Shown piece after piece: positions 1-9,845 of a stretch of 64,000 nt of DNA. How positions within the stretch are numbered: the stretch's first letter is position 1; each line of letters opens with the position of its first letter. A model generated the notes under the pieces. That model saw nothing but the letters and a program-made list of their open reading frames with translations. It was not told the origin of the DNA and did not search any database. A program made the translations under genes and the position numbers. Source of the stretch: an uncultured Prevotellaceae bacterium (GTDB lineage Bacteria > Bacteroidota > Bacteroidia > Bacteroidales > Bacteroidaceae); assembly GCA_900314715.1 (NCBI GenBank), contig OMWI01000003.1, positions 1 to 64,000 of the forward strand, written 5' to 3'.

Positions 1-2
1 TG

Positions 3-38
3 GGGACGAAAGAGCCAGCGGGATTTTCGTCCCTTTTT
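3..38 (+). terminator. Rho-independent terminator at left edge
   Basis: A 9-bp perfect stem (GGGACGAAA at 3-11, TTTCGTCCC at 25-33) with a 13-base loop is followed by five T. It points along the plus strand and probably ends a gene lying outside the window. Confidence 0.75.
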
Positions 39-646
39 CATGCTCCTTGCTCACTTACTCCTTTAACACATTCGTTGCGTTATTAATTTGAATCCTGCTA
101 ATGTTATACTTGTGATATTTATAATAAGTCCATTTTCAAGGTTGAGACAATAAAGAAACGTGGACTGATAACTTCGTCTATGTCTCGGAAATACAGGAAA
201 AAGACTTTGCAATCATTTACATTTTTGCTGATTATTCCGAAAACAAGAATTAAAGCTAACGCTTCTTTATTTATATGTCTTTCGTCTGTTCTATTTCATA
301 GGCAATCTACTTTATTGTTATATTTACATGAGTTAGGCGAAAAGAAAAATATTAGATGAGAGAATGTATTTTTGTATGAGAATCAATAATCCCAAATATC
401 ACAAATGATATCTTCATTCAAATGGATACTGCAAATATAATGGTTTTATTTTGTTTATGAGACGTGTCTTTCATTTTTTTTTGCTCCAAAGTCGAAAAGA
501 ATCCACGAATTAGAATGAGAAGAAGTGAATTTTCATCATCCTGAACATGTGATAAATCTGCCCTCCCTATTTCCCGCCTATTATTCCAGCCGTGAACAAG
601 AATCAGGGATTGGTTTTTTGATTGGTGGGCTGGTGTTTATAAGAAA
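39..646. other. AT-rich intergenic stretch, no gene recognised
   Basis: No convincing coding sequence was found on either strand. A possible promoter -7 box is seen on the plus strand (TATTTTTG at 367-374), and the minus strand has TATATTTG around 430-437. Neither is clearly linked to a gene. The only long open frame, at 525-791, runs over the terminator and the end of the neighbouring LRR fragment and looks accidental. Confidence 0.5.
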
Positions 647-677
647 AATCCCAAGTGAAACTAAGCCACTTGGGATT
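647..677 (-). terminator. Terminator after LRR/dockerin fragment
   Basis: An 11-bp perfect inverted repeat (AATCCCAAGTG at 647-657, CACTTGGGATT at 667-677) is followed on the minus strand by a run of T. It lies about 20 bp past the stop of the LRR/dockerin gene and is the expected transcript end. Confidence 0.8.
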
Positions 678-698
678 ATCAGTTGTTTTATAGCTATC

Positions 699-1655
699 TT
701 ATTGACCAAGAATCATATTCACGAGTTTCACAACGTCGCTGATATCCACTTTGCCGTCGCCATTCACGTCATAGGAATCATCCGTTGTTGAAGAGTCTAA
801 GATAAAATTGACAAGAGAAACCACATCAGATATATCAGTTGAACCATCGTTATTCACATCGTACGGATTGGACATTTCCACTATATTGCTGAAACTACTC
901 CAATCGGCTGTTGTTCGATATTGGCTCTTCGTGCCGTAAGGCACATACAGCGTAGCATTGGCACGATTGCTGAACACATCTGATGTAATGGTGATAGGTG
1001 TTTCCGCATTCACCGTTACAGATGTCAGGCTGGTGCATTCCTCAAAGGCATAAGCCCCTATGGAAGTCACACCAGCGGGAATGTTGATTGCGGTCAGTGC
1101 CGTACAACTGCGGAAGGCTGATGCCTCTATCGTTGTAACTTGTTCGGGGATGGTGATAGTAGCGAGTTTCGTGCAATAGTAGAATGCATGCTCTCCGATA
1201 ACCGTCACACCTTCTGGGATTACAGTATTTCGACATCCGGAAATCAACTTGTTCGTTGCAGTTTCGATGATAGCGTTGCAGTTGTTGCGAGTATCATAAA
1301 TAGTATTACCTTCCGCAACAATGATTGATGTTACATTCGAGCACGCTGCAAAAGCCGAATTCCCAATGTTGGTTACAGATGCAGGAATGATTATCGAAGT
1401 AAATGCATTACAATTAAAGAAAGCATAACTGCTAATATTGGTCAACCTTTCAGAAAGTGTAACGTTTCTCAAGCGATAACCGGGCGCAGCCGTCCACAGG
1501 GTTTGTCGGCTGTGCCTATTAATTATATAAAGAATCTCTATAAAATGGGATTCTTTTTTTGTCCTTTTACCTTCTAATGTTTCAAAATATCTTTGTAGAA
1601 AAAACAAAGATATGGCTCTCAAAATTGACAAAGTTACCCTACAATTCGAAATCAA
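699..1655 (-). pseudogene. 5'-truncated BspA-like LRR protein with dockerin tail
   Basis: Residues from about 60 to 265 carry several copies of the treponeme/BspA-type leucine-rich repeat, seen as recurring ITIP.-V.SIGAYAFEEC-like units. These surface proteins usually mediate adhesion. The last 55 residues form a dockerin-like pair of calcium loops (DVNNDGSTDISDVV and DVNGDGKVDISDVV). No ATG start exists: the frame opens with TTG just after an in-frame stop, there is no signal peptide, and the first 50 or so residues look non-coding, with a terminator-like hairpin at 1531-1560 inside them. BspA proteins normally have a signal peptide and many more repeats. I read it as the 3' remnant of a larger gene. 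LRR and dockerin identity is clear; the pseudogene status is inferred. Confidence 0.65.
1531..1560 (+). terminator. Terminator-like hairpin inside the LRR fragment
   Basis: AGAATCTC at 1531-1538 pairs with GGGATTCT at 1547-1554 (one wobble pair) and is followed by seven T on the plus strand. Its position within the apparent 5' part of the LRR frame supports the view that this part is not coding. Confidence 0.45.
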
Positions 1656-1751
1656 GCCAAACTATGATGCCAACTATAGTTCGATAAATTTTTTGCTAAA
1701 AAACTATGGAATAATGTAGCGGAAAAGCTCGTTAAATTCAAATTTTTTTTG

Positions 1752-1759
1752 TATCTTTG
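1752..1759 (+). promoter_or_regulatory. Bacteroidota -7 promoter box for secreted GH31
   Basis: TATCTTTG fits the Bacteroidota -7 consensus TAnnTTTG and lies 23 bp before the ATG at 1783, which implies a short leader. No good -33 TTTG was found at the usual distance. Confidence 0.55.
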
Positions 1760-1782
1760 CACATCAAAATAGACTTAGAAAC

Positions 1783-4131
1783 ATGAAAAAGATTCTTTGT
1801 ATAATTAGTTTGTTTTTTGGTTGGTTAGCAGCCGTAAGTGCGCAAATCCAAACCAATGCAGGTGTTCAGTATTTGATGAATGCGCAAAAGGACATGTCTA
1901 CCGATTTCTACGATTTGTCGAATACGTATTTCTTAGCGGATAGCCTTTCGTCGTTTGATGTTTCCAAAGGTATCGGTAAGGTGAATTGGAAGCGGTATCG
2001 GTTGTCGCCACGACAGGCGTTCAACACCAACGGCTATTGGCCTGTGCGTATGCAAATGCTCGATTTCCCCGATGCAGCCTACGAGAACGATCCCGACTTG
2101 AAAATGCAAGTGCGTTTGGTAAGTCCGAGAACGTTGCGCATTACCATGCTTACCACGCCCATAGAACCTACTGATGAGGACAAAGATGACGTGATGTTTT
2201 CGCCTGCCTTTATCTCTAAATTAGTGAATGGTGGCATTGCATCGGCACAACAAGATTGGAAGGTTTCCGAAACACCAGAAGCCGTGGTCTATCAAAGCGC
2301 GTATGGTTCGTTGGAAATACGGAAGCACCCTTGGCGATTGGTGGTGAAAGACGCGAAAGGAAAGATTCTCACGCAAACGCGCCACATCATCGACAATGAC
2401 TCTTCGCAAGTGAAATTGTTGCCATTCTCGTTCGTCAAGCGCGGAAGCGACAACTCTCGTAGCATCAATCCCGTCTTTACGCTTGCACCGAGCGAACGCA
2501 TTTACGGTTGTGGCGAATCGTTTACGAAACTCAATAAAGTAGGGCAGAAGGTACATTTGTTTGTTACTGACCCACAAGGACCCGAGACGGACGGACAGTA
2601 CAAGCCAGTACCTTTCTTCTTCTCGAATAGAGGTTATGGTATATTCATGCACACATCCGCGCCCGTTACGTGCGATTTCGGTGCTTCGTATATCGGAGCC
2701 GACCGCCTATTCATGGGTGATGAGACGATGGATTATTTCATCTTCTTCGGTGAACCAAAGGACATCCTGAATGAATATACCGAAGTAACGGGAAAATCGC
2801 CCATGTTGCCCCTCTGGACATTCGGCACATGGATGAGTCGTATCACGTATTTCTCGCAAGAGGAAGGAATGGAAATCGCTAATCAATTGCGCAAGAACAA
2901 TATCCCTTCTGACGTGATACACTTTGATACGGGATGGTTTGACGTGGATTGGCAATGCGACTATGAGTTCTCGAAGAATCGTTTCAAGAATCCCGTGAAG
3001 ATGCTCAAGCAGATGGATGAGATGGGCTTCCATACCTGTCTGTGGCAATTGCCATACTTTACGCCCAAGAACAGATATTTCCAAGAGTTGGTTGATGGAG
3101 GAATGCACGTGAAGAATGCTACGGGTGGAATGCCTTACGAAGATGCCGTGCTCGACCTCTCCAATCCCAAGACCGTAGAGTGGTATCAGGGAAAGATTGC
3201 GGGATTGATTCGTCAAGGTGTGGACGTGATTAAGTGCGACTTCGGTGAGGCTGCCCCATACAACGGATTCTATTATAGCGGTAAGGGAGGATTATACGAG
3301 CACAATCTTTACCCCTTGCGTTACAACAAAGCCTTGTGGGAAGTGATAGAACGAGAGAAACCTAACGAGGGAGTGATTTGGGCGCGTTCTGCTTGGGCTG
3401 GAAGTCAACGCTATCCCTTGCATTGGGGAGGCGATGCTGCCACCACCAACACGGGATTGTTAGGCGACTTACGAGGAGGCTTGTCGTTTGGCTTGAGCGG
3501 TTTCTCTTTCTGGAGTCATGATATGGGTGGATTCGTAACGGCAAGTCCTGAAGACATCTACCGTCGATGGTTGCCCTTCGGATTCCTCAGTAGTCATACC
3601 CGTGCGCATGGTGCCCCACCAACCGAACCGTGGTTGATTAGCGAATCGTTTACGAAGGCATTCCGCGAGAGTGCTGAATTGAAGTATAGATTGATGCCTT
3701 ACGTCTATGCGCAAGCCAAAGACTGTACGGAGAAAGGTTTGCCGATGGTGAGAGCATTGTTCGTCGAGTTCCCCAATGATCCAGGAGCATGGCTCGTAGA
3801 AGATGAGTATATGTTTGGCGAACAGATATTGGTGGCTCCCTTGATGGAAAGTGGAACATCACGCACCTGTTACTTGCCTAAAGGAAAATGGATTGACTAT
3901 CAGAACGGAAAGGTATATGAAGGTGGTTATCAAGACATAGAGGCAGGAAAGATACCCGCCATCATCCTTGTTCGTGATGGTTCGCTGATTCCCCATGCAC
4001 CTTTGGCACAACGAACAGACAAGATTAATTGGGATCAAATCGAATGGAAAGCCTATCTGGTGGATGCGAAGAAATGCAAGGGATTGCTTTACCGTCCTGG
4101 CGATGCGAAGATACAGGTGGTGGAGCAATAA
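1783..4131 (+). CDS. Secreted GH31 alpha-glycosidase, alpha-xylosidase type
   Basis: This enzyme of 782 residues should remove alpha-linked xylose or glucose from glycan ends in the periplasm or at the surface. A signal peptide (MKKILCIISLFFGWLAAVSA) precedes an N-terminal beta-sandwich to about residue 300 and a (beta/alpha)8 barrel. The nucleophile motif IKCDFGE places Asp at about 486, and HWGGD places the acid/base Asp at about 551. The 65-residue spacing matches YicI-type GH31 enzymes. It is the only large carbohydrate enzyme on the plus strand and converges on the PUL operon, with a repeat-built hairpin between them. A GH31 paralogue without signal peptide is at 6088-8337, so the pair may work in two compartments. 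Substrate specificity is inferred from family resemblance only. Confidence 0.9.
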   Translation: MKKILCIISLFFGWLAAVSAQIQTNAGVQYLMNAQKDMSTDFYDLSNTYFLADSLSSFDVSKGIGKVNWKRYRLSPRQAFNTNGYWPVRMQMLDFPDAAYENDPDLKMQVRLVSPRTLRITMLTTPIEPTDEDKDDVMFSPAFISKLVNGGIASAQQDWKVSETPEAVVYQSAYGSLEIRKHPWRLVVKDAKGKILTQTRHIIDNDSSQVKLLPFSFVKRGSDNSRSINPVFTLAPSERIYGCGESFTKLNKVGQKVHLFVTDPQGPETDGQYKPVPFFFSNRGYGIFMHTSAPVTCDFGASYIGADRLFMGDETMDYFIFFGEPKDILNEYTEVTGKSPMLPLWTFGTWMSRITYFSQEEGMEIANQLRKNNIPSDVIHFDTGWFDVDWQCDYEFSKNRFKNPVKMLKQMDEMGFHTCLWQLPYFTPKNRYFQELVDGGMHVKNATGGMPYEDAVLDLSNPKTVEWYQGKIAGLIRQGVDVIKCDFGEAAPYNGFYYSGKGGLYEHNLYPLRYNKALWEVIEREKPNEGVIWARSAWAGSQRYPLHWGGDAATTNTGLLGDLRGGLSFGLSGFSFWSHDMGGFVTASPEDIYRRWLPFGFLSSHTRAHGAPPTEPWLISESFTKAFRESAELKYRLMPYVYAQAKDCTEKGLPMVRALFVEFPNDPGAWLVEDEYMFGEQILVAPLMESGTSRTCYLPKGKWIDYQNGKVYEGGYQDIEAGKIPAIILVRDGSLIPHAPLAQRTDKINWDQIEWKAYLVDAKKCKGLLYRPGDAKIQVVEQ

Positions 4132-4135
4132 TAGA

Positions 4136-4221
4136 GGTGAGGGGTGAGAGGTGAGAGGTGAGAGAATAGTCTTTCAAATGGAGGACATATCTCTCCCTTC
4201 TCACCTCTCACCTCTCACCCC
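4136..4221. repeat. Heptamer-array hairpin between convergent genes
   Basis: Four GGTGAGA-type units (4136-4163) face three or more TCTCACC units (4199-4219). The 23-bp arms at 4141-4163 and 4199-4221 are perfectly complementary, with a 35-base loop. The loop holds GGAGGACATATCTCTC (4180-4195), which recurs with one change at 30623-30638 in the opposite orientation. It may terminate transcription from both sides and belongs to a dispersed repeat family in this window. Confidence 0.8.
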
Positions 4222-4229
4222 TTTAGACA

Positions 4230-4523
4230 CTACGTCCAAAACGATTTTTCGCCCGTAAATATCATTTTTCCTTGGCATTTAGGGCAAGTCTTTTTGTCCC
4301 ATATCCTGATGTTGTCGCTTCCGCAATTCAAGCAAAGTCTTCCCACTTCACTTCTATACGAAGGCGCAACATCAGCGATGATGCCACCGACAACGATATT
4401 TTGGATGGTGTGGCAATCAGGACAACTCACGGAAGTGATGCTTTGGCGAAACAATCCCTTTCCTTCATAGTCCTCCGCTTGGTATCCGCAAGATTGACAA
4501 CGATATGTTTTCTTCCACGCCAT
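4230..4523 (-). CDS. Small double zinc-ribbon protein
   Basis: This is a 97-residue cytoplasmic protein with four CxxC knuckles (CQSC, CPDC, CLNC, CPKC), enough to hold two structural zinc ions. There is no signal peptide or membrane segment. Its function is not recognised; such ribbons often bind nucleic acid or partner proteins. It follows the sodium/sugar symporter by 14 bp on the same strand and is the last gene before the converging GH31, so it may be co-transcribed with the sugar operon. Its link to carbohydrate use is only positional. Confidence 0.75.
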   Translation of the reverse strand: MAWKKTYRCQSCGYQAEDYEGKGLFRQSITSVSCPDCHTIQNIVVGGIIADVAPSYRSEVGRLCLNCGSDNIRIWDKKTCPKCQGKMIFTGEKSFWT

Positions 4524-4537
4524 TTAAAAGTCAACTA

Positions 4538-6091
4538 TCAATTGAAATAGATATACAAGCCAATCATCACGATGACCAAGGCTGACCAAAGACAAATAAC
4601 GGTCTTGGAATGGCGCTCGTGAATAGGCGAAGGAATGTCGTGGCATTCTCCATGTTTATCCATGAGCGAAACGACAACCATCATGGCCACCAATATCAAG
4701 AAGAGATAGAATGACAACAACATGAAGTGTGGCCACAAATCGCTCTCTGGTCCCCATAGATACAAGATGCCAACGAGCAAGCAGAATACTGTTCCTGCGG
4801 TGAGAGCTAAGTTGGCTGCTTGCGTGGTAGTACGTTTCCAGAACACGCCAAGCAAGAATACGGCTGTCATGGGCGGTGCGATGAATCCCAATACCGATTG
4901 GAACACGTTGAAGAGATTGAGTCCCTTGATGCTATCGATGGCAATGGTCAGAACGATGGCAATGATGGCACCCACAACCGTCACGATTCGCCCCACATAA
5001 TTGATGCGTCTTTGAGAAGCCGAAGGATTGAATTTCTTTACGTAAATATCCATTGTGAATACCGTACTGAGCGCATTTAAGGCAGAACCGATAGTAGAGA
5101 CGAGGCAAGCGGTAAGAACGGCAAAGACAAGTCCTACCATTCCCACGGGAAAAAGATTCTCAACCATCGTCAGATAAGCCTCGTCGGGATTCTCCAACGT
5201 GGGGAAAAGAGCAAAGCAAATCACGCCAGGGAGGATGTAGAGAGGCACGTCGAGAATCTTCAACCATCCCGTGAAATTCGTACCAAGTTGTCCTTCCTTC
5301 AAACTACGAGCCGCCAATACGGGTTGCACCATACTTTGGTCGGTACACCAAAACCATACGCCCATGATGGGATAGCCCAAGATGATAGGCAACCAAGGGA
5401 AAGCCTCGTCGGTATTGGGTTTGAAGAGAATCCAATAATCATTAGGTACTTTCTCTACCAATGCGGAGATTCCCCCGACATGATGGATTCCGACGATGGT
5501 CAACGTTGCCGAAACAACGATGAGCAATATCATTTGGTACACATTGGTATAAGCCACGGCTTTCAATCCCCCCATCATGGTGAAGAAAGCGGAGATAACC
5601 AACAAGATGAGTGCCGACATCCACATGGGGAAATCGAATACTTGTCGGATGAGAATGCCACCAGCAAACAACGTCAATGCCAACCATGAGATAATGATGG
5701 TTACGATGGTGTACCAGGCAAGGATATTGCGCGTGGATTGTCCGAATCGCAATCCCATGAATTCAGGTAGGGTTTGTATGTTAGCACCTAAATACCGAGG
5801 CGCAAACACGAAGGCAAGTAAGGCGATGAACACGAAGGCGTACCAAGCATAATTGCCAGAAACGATACCCGTGGTGAATCCCGCACTTGCACTTGCGATG
5901 AGCATAGAAGGACCGACATTGGTTCCCCACATCGAGAATCCGATATGGTGCCATCTTAACGCATGTTCGGCAAGAAAAAGACTACTCTCTTTCTTTCGTT
6001 TCATACTTGCCCAAATGCCGATGGACAAAAGGATAATGAAATAGGTTATCAAGATGAGCCAATCAAGGCCTTGCATGTAATGGGTGTTCAT
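4538..6091 (-). CDS. Sodium/solute symporter (SSS family), sugar importer
   Basis: This protein of 517 residues has around 13-14 hydrophobic segments and lies in the inner membrane. The N-terminal LDWLILITYFIILLSIGIW helix and the following MKRKKESSLFLAEHALRWH loop are typical of the SGLT-like sodium:solute symporter family, which couples sodium entry to uptake of sugars or related solutes. It starts in a 4-bp ATGA overlap with the upstream leaderless GH31 gene, so both proteins are probably made together. The pairing suggests import of an oligosaccharide or glycoside that the cytoplasmic GH31 then splits. The exact solute cannot be told from sequence. Confidence 0.88.
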   Translation of the reverse strand: MNTHYMQGLDWLILITYFIILLSIGIWASMKRKKESSLFLAEHALRWHHIGFSMWGTNVGPSMLIASASAGFTTGIVSGNYAWYAFVFIALLAFVFAPRYLGANIQTLPEFMGLRFGQSTRNILAWYTIVTIIISWLALTLFAGGILIRQVFDFPMWMSALILLVISAFFTMMGGLKAVAYTNVYQMILLIVVSATLTIVGIHHVGGISALVEKVPNDYWILFKPNTDEAFPWLPIILGYPIMGVWFWCTDQSMVQPVLAARSLKEGQLGTNFTGWLKILDVPLYILPGVICFALFPTLENPDEAYLTMVENLFPVGMVGLVFAVLTACLVSTIGSALNALSTVFTMDIYVKKFNPSASQRRINYVGRIVTVVGAIIAIVLTIAIDSIKGLNLFNVFQSVLGFIAPPMTAVFLLGVFWKRTTTQAANLALTAGTVFCLLVGILYLWGPESDLWPHFMLLSFYLFLILVAMMVVVSLMDKHGECHDIPSPIHERHSKTVICLWSALVIVMIGLYIYFN

Positions 6092-8337
6092 AGTTTGTAG
6101 CCTATATAATTGTCAGTAATTTCGAGGTTGATAGCTTTTGAGAGATCCATGTCATCGGTACAATCTACGTCGTAAGGATAAATCGGAATTGTCGCATTGG
6201 GATGCACGAATACGGGCATTAAGTCGAGTGGTGTCTTCACGGCATCATACCATTTTCCACCTTCCATTCGTTCTCCCGTGAAGAAGTTTATCCATTCATC
6301 ATCAGGCAAATAGATGTCACGAATGCCTTTGTCGTTCATCACGGGACAAACAAGGAATTCATTGCCGAAATAATACTCATCGTCGATGTGCCAACATTGT
6401 CGGTCGTTGGGATGATGGAATAACAACGCTTGAACGATAGGCAATCCACTTTGACAAGCCATCTCACTTTGTTGGATGATATAAGGAATGAGACGATAAC
6501 GTAGTTTCCACCATCGTTTGATAATAGGTGCAATTTCGGGATAATGCCACGGCTCGCGCTTACACGTACCATGATAACGAATATGAGAAGTGAACACACC
6601 GAATTGCGTCCATCTAACGTACACCTGCGGATTGATAGGCGAATTCATAAAATCAGGAATGGAGTGGAAACCTGGTACATCGTGACTCCAGAACGCGAAA
6701 CCGCTCAATCCGAAATGCAAACCACCTTTCAACGAACCAGCCATTCCATCCCACGAACTGGCACTATCGCCTCCCCAATGAAGAGGGAAACGTTGACAAC
6801 CCGCCCATGCAGCACGCGCCCAGATAATACCATCTCCTGTCACTTCCTTTGTGATTTCAAAAGCTGCCTTTTGATAGAGTAGGGCGTAGAGATTGTTGAG
6901 TCGTTCGGGAGTCATACCGTGATAGACGGCATCAAGGTGAATGTTCTCGCCAAAGTCGGTCTTGATGCAAGTAACTCCCATGTCAAGCAATGGTTTCAAG
7001 AGTTTTTTCTTGTACCATTCCACGGCTTTATCGTAGGTGAAATCAATGGTTCCCGCATAGTCGAGGGCAGAGAAATTGGAACCCTCAGATGCTTGTTCTT
7101 TCAACAAAGGAGCGATATATTGATTTGCTTTAGCCTCTTCAAGTTGTTCTGCTCCCTTTGCCACGTATGGCAGTTGCCATAAAGAGACACGAAATCCTTT
7201 CTTCTTCAGATCTTGGATAAAGCCTTTCGGGTCGGGAAATCTTTCGGGATTGAATTTCCATTCACACAACCAATCGGTACGAAACCATCCTGTATCAAGG
7301 TGAATAACGTCGCAAGGATAATGCTCTTTCCTTAGATGGTCGCAAATATCGTTTACCTCTTCGGCAGAGAAATATGTCATTCTACTCATCCAAATGCCAT
7401 ACGACCACAAGGGGGGCATGGATGGGAATCCCGTTAGTTTCCGATAGTTGTGAAGAATCTCTTCGGGTGTCTTTCCACCGATGAGAAAGGCGTCTATTGT
7501 TGCTCTATCGCACATAAACTGAACGGAGCGTGAGGAATGGTCGGCTAAAGACAACTTGCAATAATCGCTTGTGTGATAGAATACGCCATACATGCGACTT
7601 GACATGTAGAATGGGATGTTCTTATAGCAACGGCGATTGTTCACGCCTTGACCATCTTGGTTTTTCAATTGGAAAGTTTGACCGCTCAAATCCATCTTCC
7701 TGAACCGTTCGCCAGTGCCTACGAAGCATTCATCTGCTTGGCATTTGAAGCTAATGGTGGCGCGTTCGTTGGTTTCTTCCTTTGTTGTGGCAATGCCACA
7801 ACTTACGAAACCGAGGGGCAATGCATCATAACGAGGGGGAGAGAAATGGTCGTCGCTTAATTCGATGGGTTTGTTTTCATCGCCATCAGGATAGAAAGTG
7901 ATGAATGGGGCTGGTTGAGGAGGCGGAAGTAAGTCGCTCCAATAATCGAGAATGGGCGCATTGAGATTAATCGTTCCCCTCTTCTTTCCATGAACATCTA
8001 TGATATTCGTACCTTCCAAATGAAGAGCCATGCGATTTACTTGCATTTGAAACATGTCATCTTCTTCCAACATGTCATCATGAAGCATGGTCGTGAAGAT
8101 ACGAAGGATGGTTGAGTCGTATGCACGAATGATAAGGTCGTAACTCCTTTGTGGCACTTCCATATTGGGAGCCATGTCTTCTTGTCGTTTTTGTTGCTGA
8201 TAGGGAATGGTGATGACGATGTCGCCATCTTTTTCCTTGATGCAAGTAGGCGCATACGCTTTCCAAAGAACTTCATCTTTTTGCAAAGATGAGTCGAAAT
8301 CCATGAAATCGAATAGGTAGTAGTTGGTTTGTTTCAT
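6088..8337 (-). CDS. Cytoplasmic GH31 alpha-glycosidase
   Basis: This GH31 enzyme of 749 residues begins MKQTNYYLFDFMDFDS, with no signal peptide, and so probably acts in the cytoplasm. It has the GH31 sandwich-plus-barrel layout. The nucleophile motif IKTDFGE (Asp about 461) and the acid/base motif HWGGD (Asp about 524) are both intact, and FWSHDVPGF follows. It resembles the secreted paralogue at 1783-4131, including the SYGIWMSRMTYFS region. It overlaps both its upstream beta-helix gene and the downstream symporter gene by 4 bp, which indicates coupled translation. I expect alpha-xylosidase or alpha-glucosidase activity on imported disaccharides; specificity is inferred. Confidence 0.88.
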   Translation of the reverse strand: MKQTNYYLFDFMDFDSSLQKDEVLWKAYAPTCIKEKDGDIVITIPYQQQKRQEDMAPNMEVPQRSYDLIIRAYDSTILRIFTTMLHDDMLEEDDMFQMQVNRMALHLEGTNIIDVHGKKRGTINLNAPILDYWSDLLPPPQPAPFITFYPDGDENKPIELSDDHFSPPRYDALPLGFVSCGIATTKEETNERATISFKCQADECFVGTGERFRKMDLSGQTFQLKNQDGQGVNNRRCYKNIPFYMSSRMYGVFYHTSDYCKLSLADHSSRSVQFMCDRATIDAFLIGGKTPEEILHNYRKLTGFPSMPPLWSYGIWMSRMTYFSAEEVNDICDHLRKEHYPCDVIHLDTGWFRTDWLCEWKFNPERFPDPKGFIQDLKKKGFRVSLWQLPYVAKGAEQLEEAKANQYIAPLLKEQASEGSNFSALDYAGTIDFTYDKAVEWYKKKLLKPLLDMGVTCIKTDFGENIHLDAVYHGMTPERLNNLYALLYQKAAFEITKEVTGDGIIWARAAWAGCQRFPLHWGGDSASSWDGMAGSLKGGLHFGLSGFAFWSHDVPGFHSIPDFMNSPINPQVYVRWTQFGVFTSHIRYHGTCKREPWHYPEIAPIIKRWWKLRYRLIPYIIQQSEMACQSGLPIVQALLFHHPNDRQCWHIDDEYYFGNEFLVCPVMNDKGIRDIYLPDDEWINFFTGERMEGGKWYDAVKTPLDLMPVFVHPNATIPIYPYDVDCTDDMDLSKAINLEITDNYIGYKL

Positions 8338-9845
8338 TGTTGCTTGAATACGATAGTTGGACCAGGATGATTGTCGCCGATTTCATCACGACGAATCAAG
8401 CGTCCTTGGGTTTTGTTGTTTTCTATGGTGTAACCATCTGTTTCCGCATCTAAGTAAATGCAAAAACCACGATTGTTGGTTGCGTAGGGTGCGGGAAATG
8501 GTTGTGAGATAGTATTGTCCTTGATGGATGAACGCGGTTGATTACTCAACGTATAGATGCCTCCAGCGTCGTAGAGTTGTCGGGCATAATCTTCCACTAT
8601 GTTGTTGATGATGTGATTATTCTCCATTCCTGTCAAAGCGGAAGTCCATCCCCATCCCACACAAATACCAGAGTAATTTACATGACTGATATGGTTTTGT
8701 GCGATAGTGACATTGCGCACATATCCACAACTAATCGCCACTGCTCCCCAATCTTCATTTGTCGCGTCGTGAATGGTATTGTTGGTGATGCTGATTCCTT
8801 GACAACGTCTTGCCAAATCGGTATATGGACGATGCACCTCGCGTGGACATTCGGCAAACGAACCAACCATAATGGCCGTTCCGCCAATGTCCGTAAATTG
8901 ATTGTCGTTGATGGAACAATCGCTTACATCTGTCTTGTAATCAAGAGCGGTAGAGGCAAGATGTTGGAATTTGCAATGGTGGAAGTGAACTTGTTCGGCA
9001 TGGTTGATGCAAATGGCAGCTACGGGGCGTTCTATCCAAGCTTGGTTTTCCAATGTGGTAGCCCACGGAAGTCCTTCCTTTTGTAGCTTGTATGCATCGA
9101 TGATAGGAAAACCACCTTGTAACGTGACGTGTCCCTTGTGCAATGGTCGGTTCCAACAAGTGTTTTCAAACGTAATGTTCTCGAATGTCATGCATTGAAC
9201 AGGCGTTTGTTCGGTACCCTCGACCATCACCAACTGCTCTATTCCGTCGTGTTGTTCGGTTTTTCTTAATAAGAACGATGAACTTCCTTTCTCTCCATTA
9301 ATGACCGGTTGAGGCCAAGGATGTTCAAACTCTAATCTACTCTCTGGTTCCATGAAAGAAACGATAGTCTTTTTGCCTTCCACTTTCATGTCTTTCACGC
9401 GGAGAATAGCAATAGCCCATCGTTGGTGAACCACCATTTCCAAGTCTTTCATCTTGAGAACGGTTTTGGGAGGAGTTGGAATGGTGATGGTACGTTGTTC
9501 TTTGTTGAAATCAATCATTCGTTCCATCCCTTCCATTGGCCAAATCTGTGTATGTAGTTGCTTGGAGTCACCATGGATAATGGTTCCTTCTTCACCACGG
9601 ATGATGGTAGGCGATAATTCCGTTCCACTATCCTCAGGACGAATCAATAGCGGTTCGTTCATGTAATAGCGTCCAGCTTGAATGGTTATCGTAATGCCAC
9701 CTTCACAACGAGGGTCGTTCAATCGTCTCCATTCGCGAGCTTGTCGTAGAGCGTTATGAATGCTCTCTCCTTCATGTACGATGATTTCTCCAGCAAACAA
9801 GCAAGTGGAAATAGTTAATAGAAAGATAGTTAGAAGTTGTCTCAT
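8334..9845 (-). CDS. Secreted parallel beta-helix glycosidase-like protein, short form
   Basis: This protein of 503 residues has a signal peptide (MRQLLTIFLLTISTCLFAG) and then repeated short strands of right-handed parallel beta-helix type (NNTIHDATNEDWGAVAISC and similar). It is a clear paralogue of the 599-residue protein at 45820-47619; both share WAIAxLRI/V, FENITFENTCW-like and DxxGIYTL segments. This shorter copy lacks the RQLWVNGKKAIRARD and EQKLYYMPRQDEDM stretches of the longer one. The long form resembles GH141, the family of an alpha-L-fucosidase from rhamnogalacturonan II breakdown, so this may be a divergent member. Other beta-helix lyases or hydrolases remain possible. It overlaps both neighbours by 4 bp. 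Confidence 0.7.
   Translation of the reverse strand: MRQLLTIFLLTISTCLFAGEIIVHEGESIHNALRQAREWRRLNDPRCEGGITITIQAGRYYMNEPLLIRPEDSGTELSPTIIRGEEGTIIHGDSKQLHTQIWPMEGMERMIDFNKEQRTITIPTPPKTVLKMKDLEMVVHQRWAIAILRVKDMKVEGKKTIVSFMEPESRLEFEHPWPQPVINGEKGSSSFLLRKTEQHDGIEQLVMVEGTEQTPVQCMTFENITFENTCWNRPLHKGHVTLQGGFPIIDAYKLQKEGLPWATTLENQAWIERPVAAICINHAEQVHFHHCKFQHLASTALDYKTDVSDCSINDNQFTDIGGTAIMVGSFAECPREVHRPYTDLARRCQGISITNNTIHDATNEDWGAVAISCGYVRNVTIAQNHISHVNYSGICVGWGWTSALTGMENNHIINNIVEDYARQLYDAGGIYTLSNQPRSSIKDNTISQPFPAPYATNNRGFCIYLDAETDGYTIENNKTQGRLIRRDEIGDNHPGPTIVFKQQ

Noticed and set aside
525-791. Plus-strand open frame of 88 codons
   Set aside because: It runs across the terminator hairpin at 647-677 and into the antisense of the dockerin tail. 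No promoter or protein-like features were seen.
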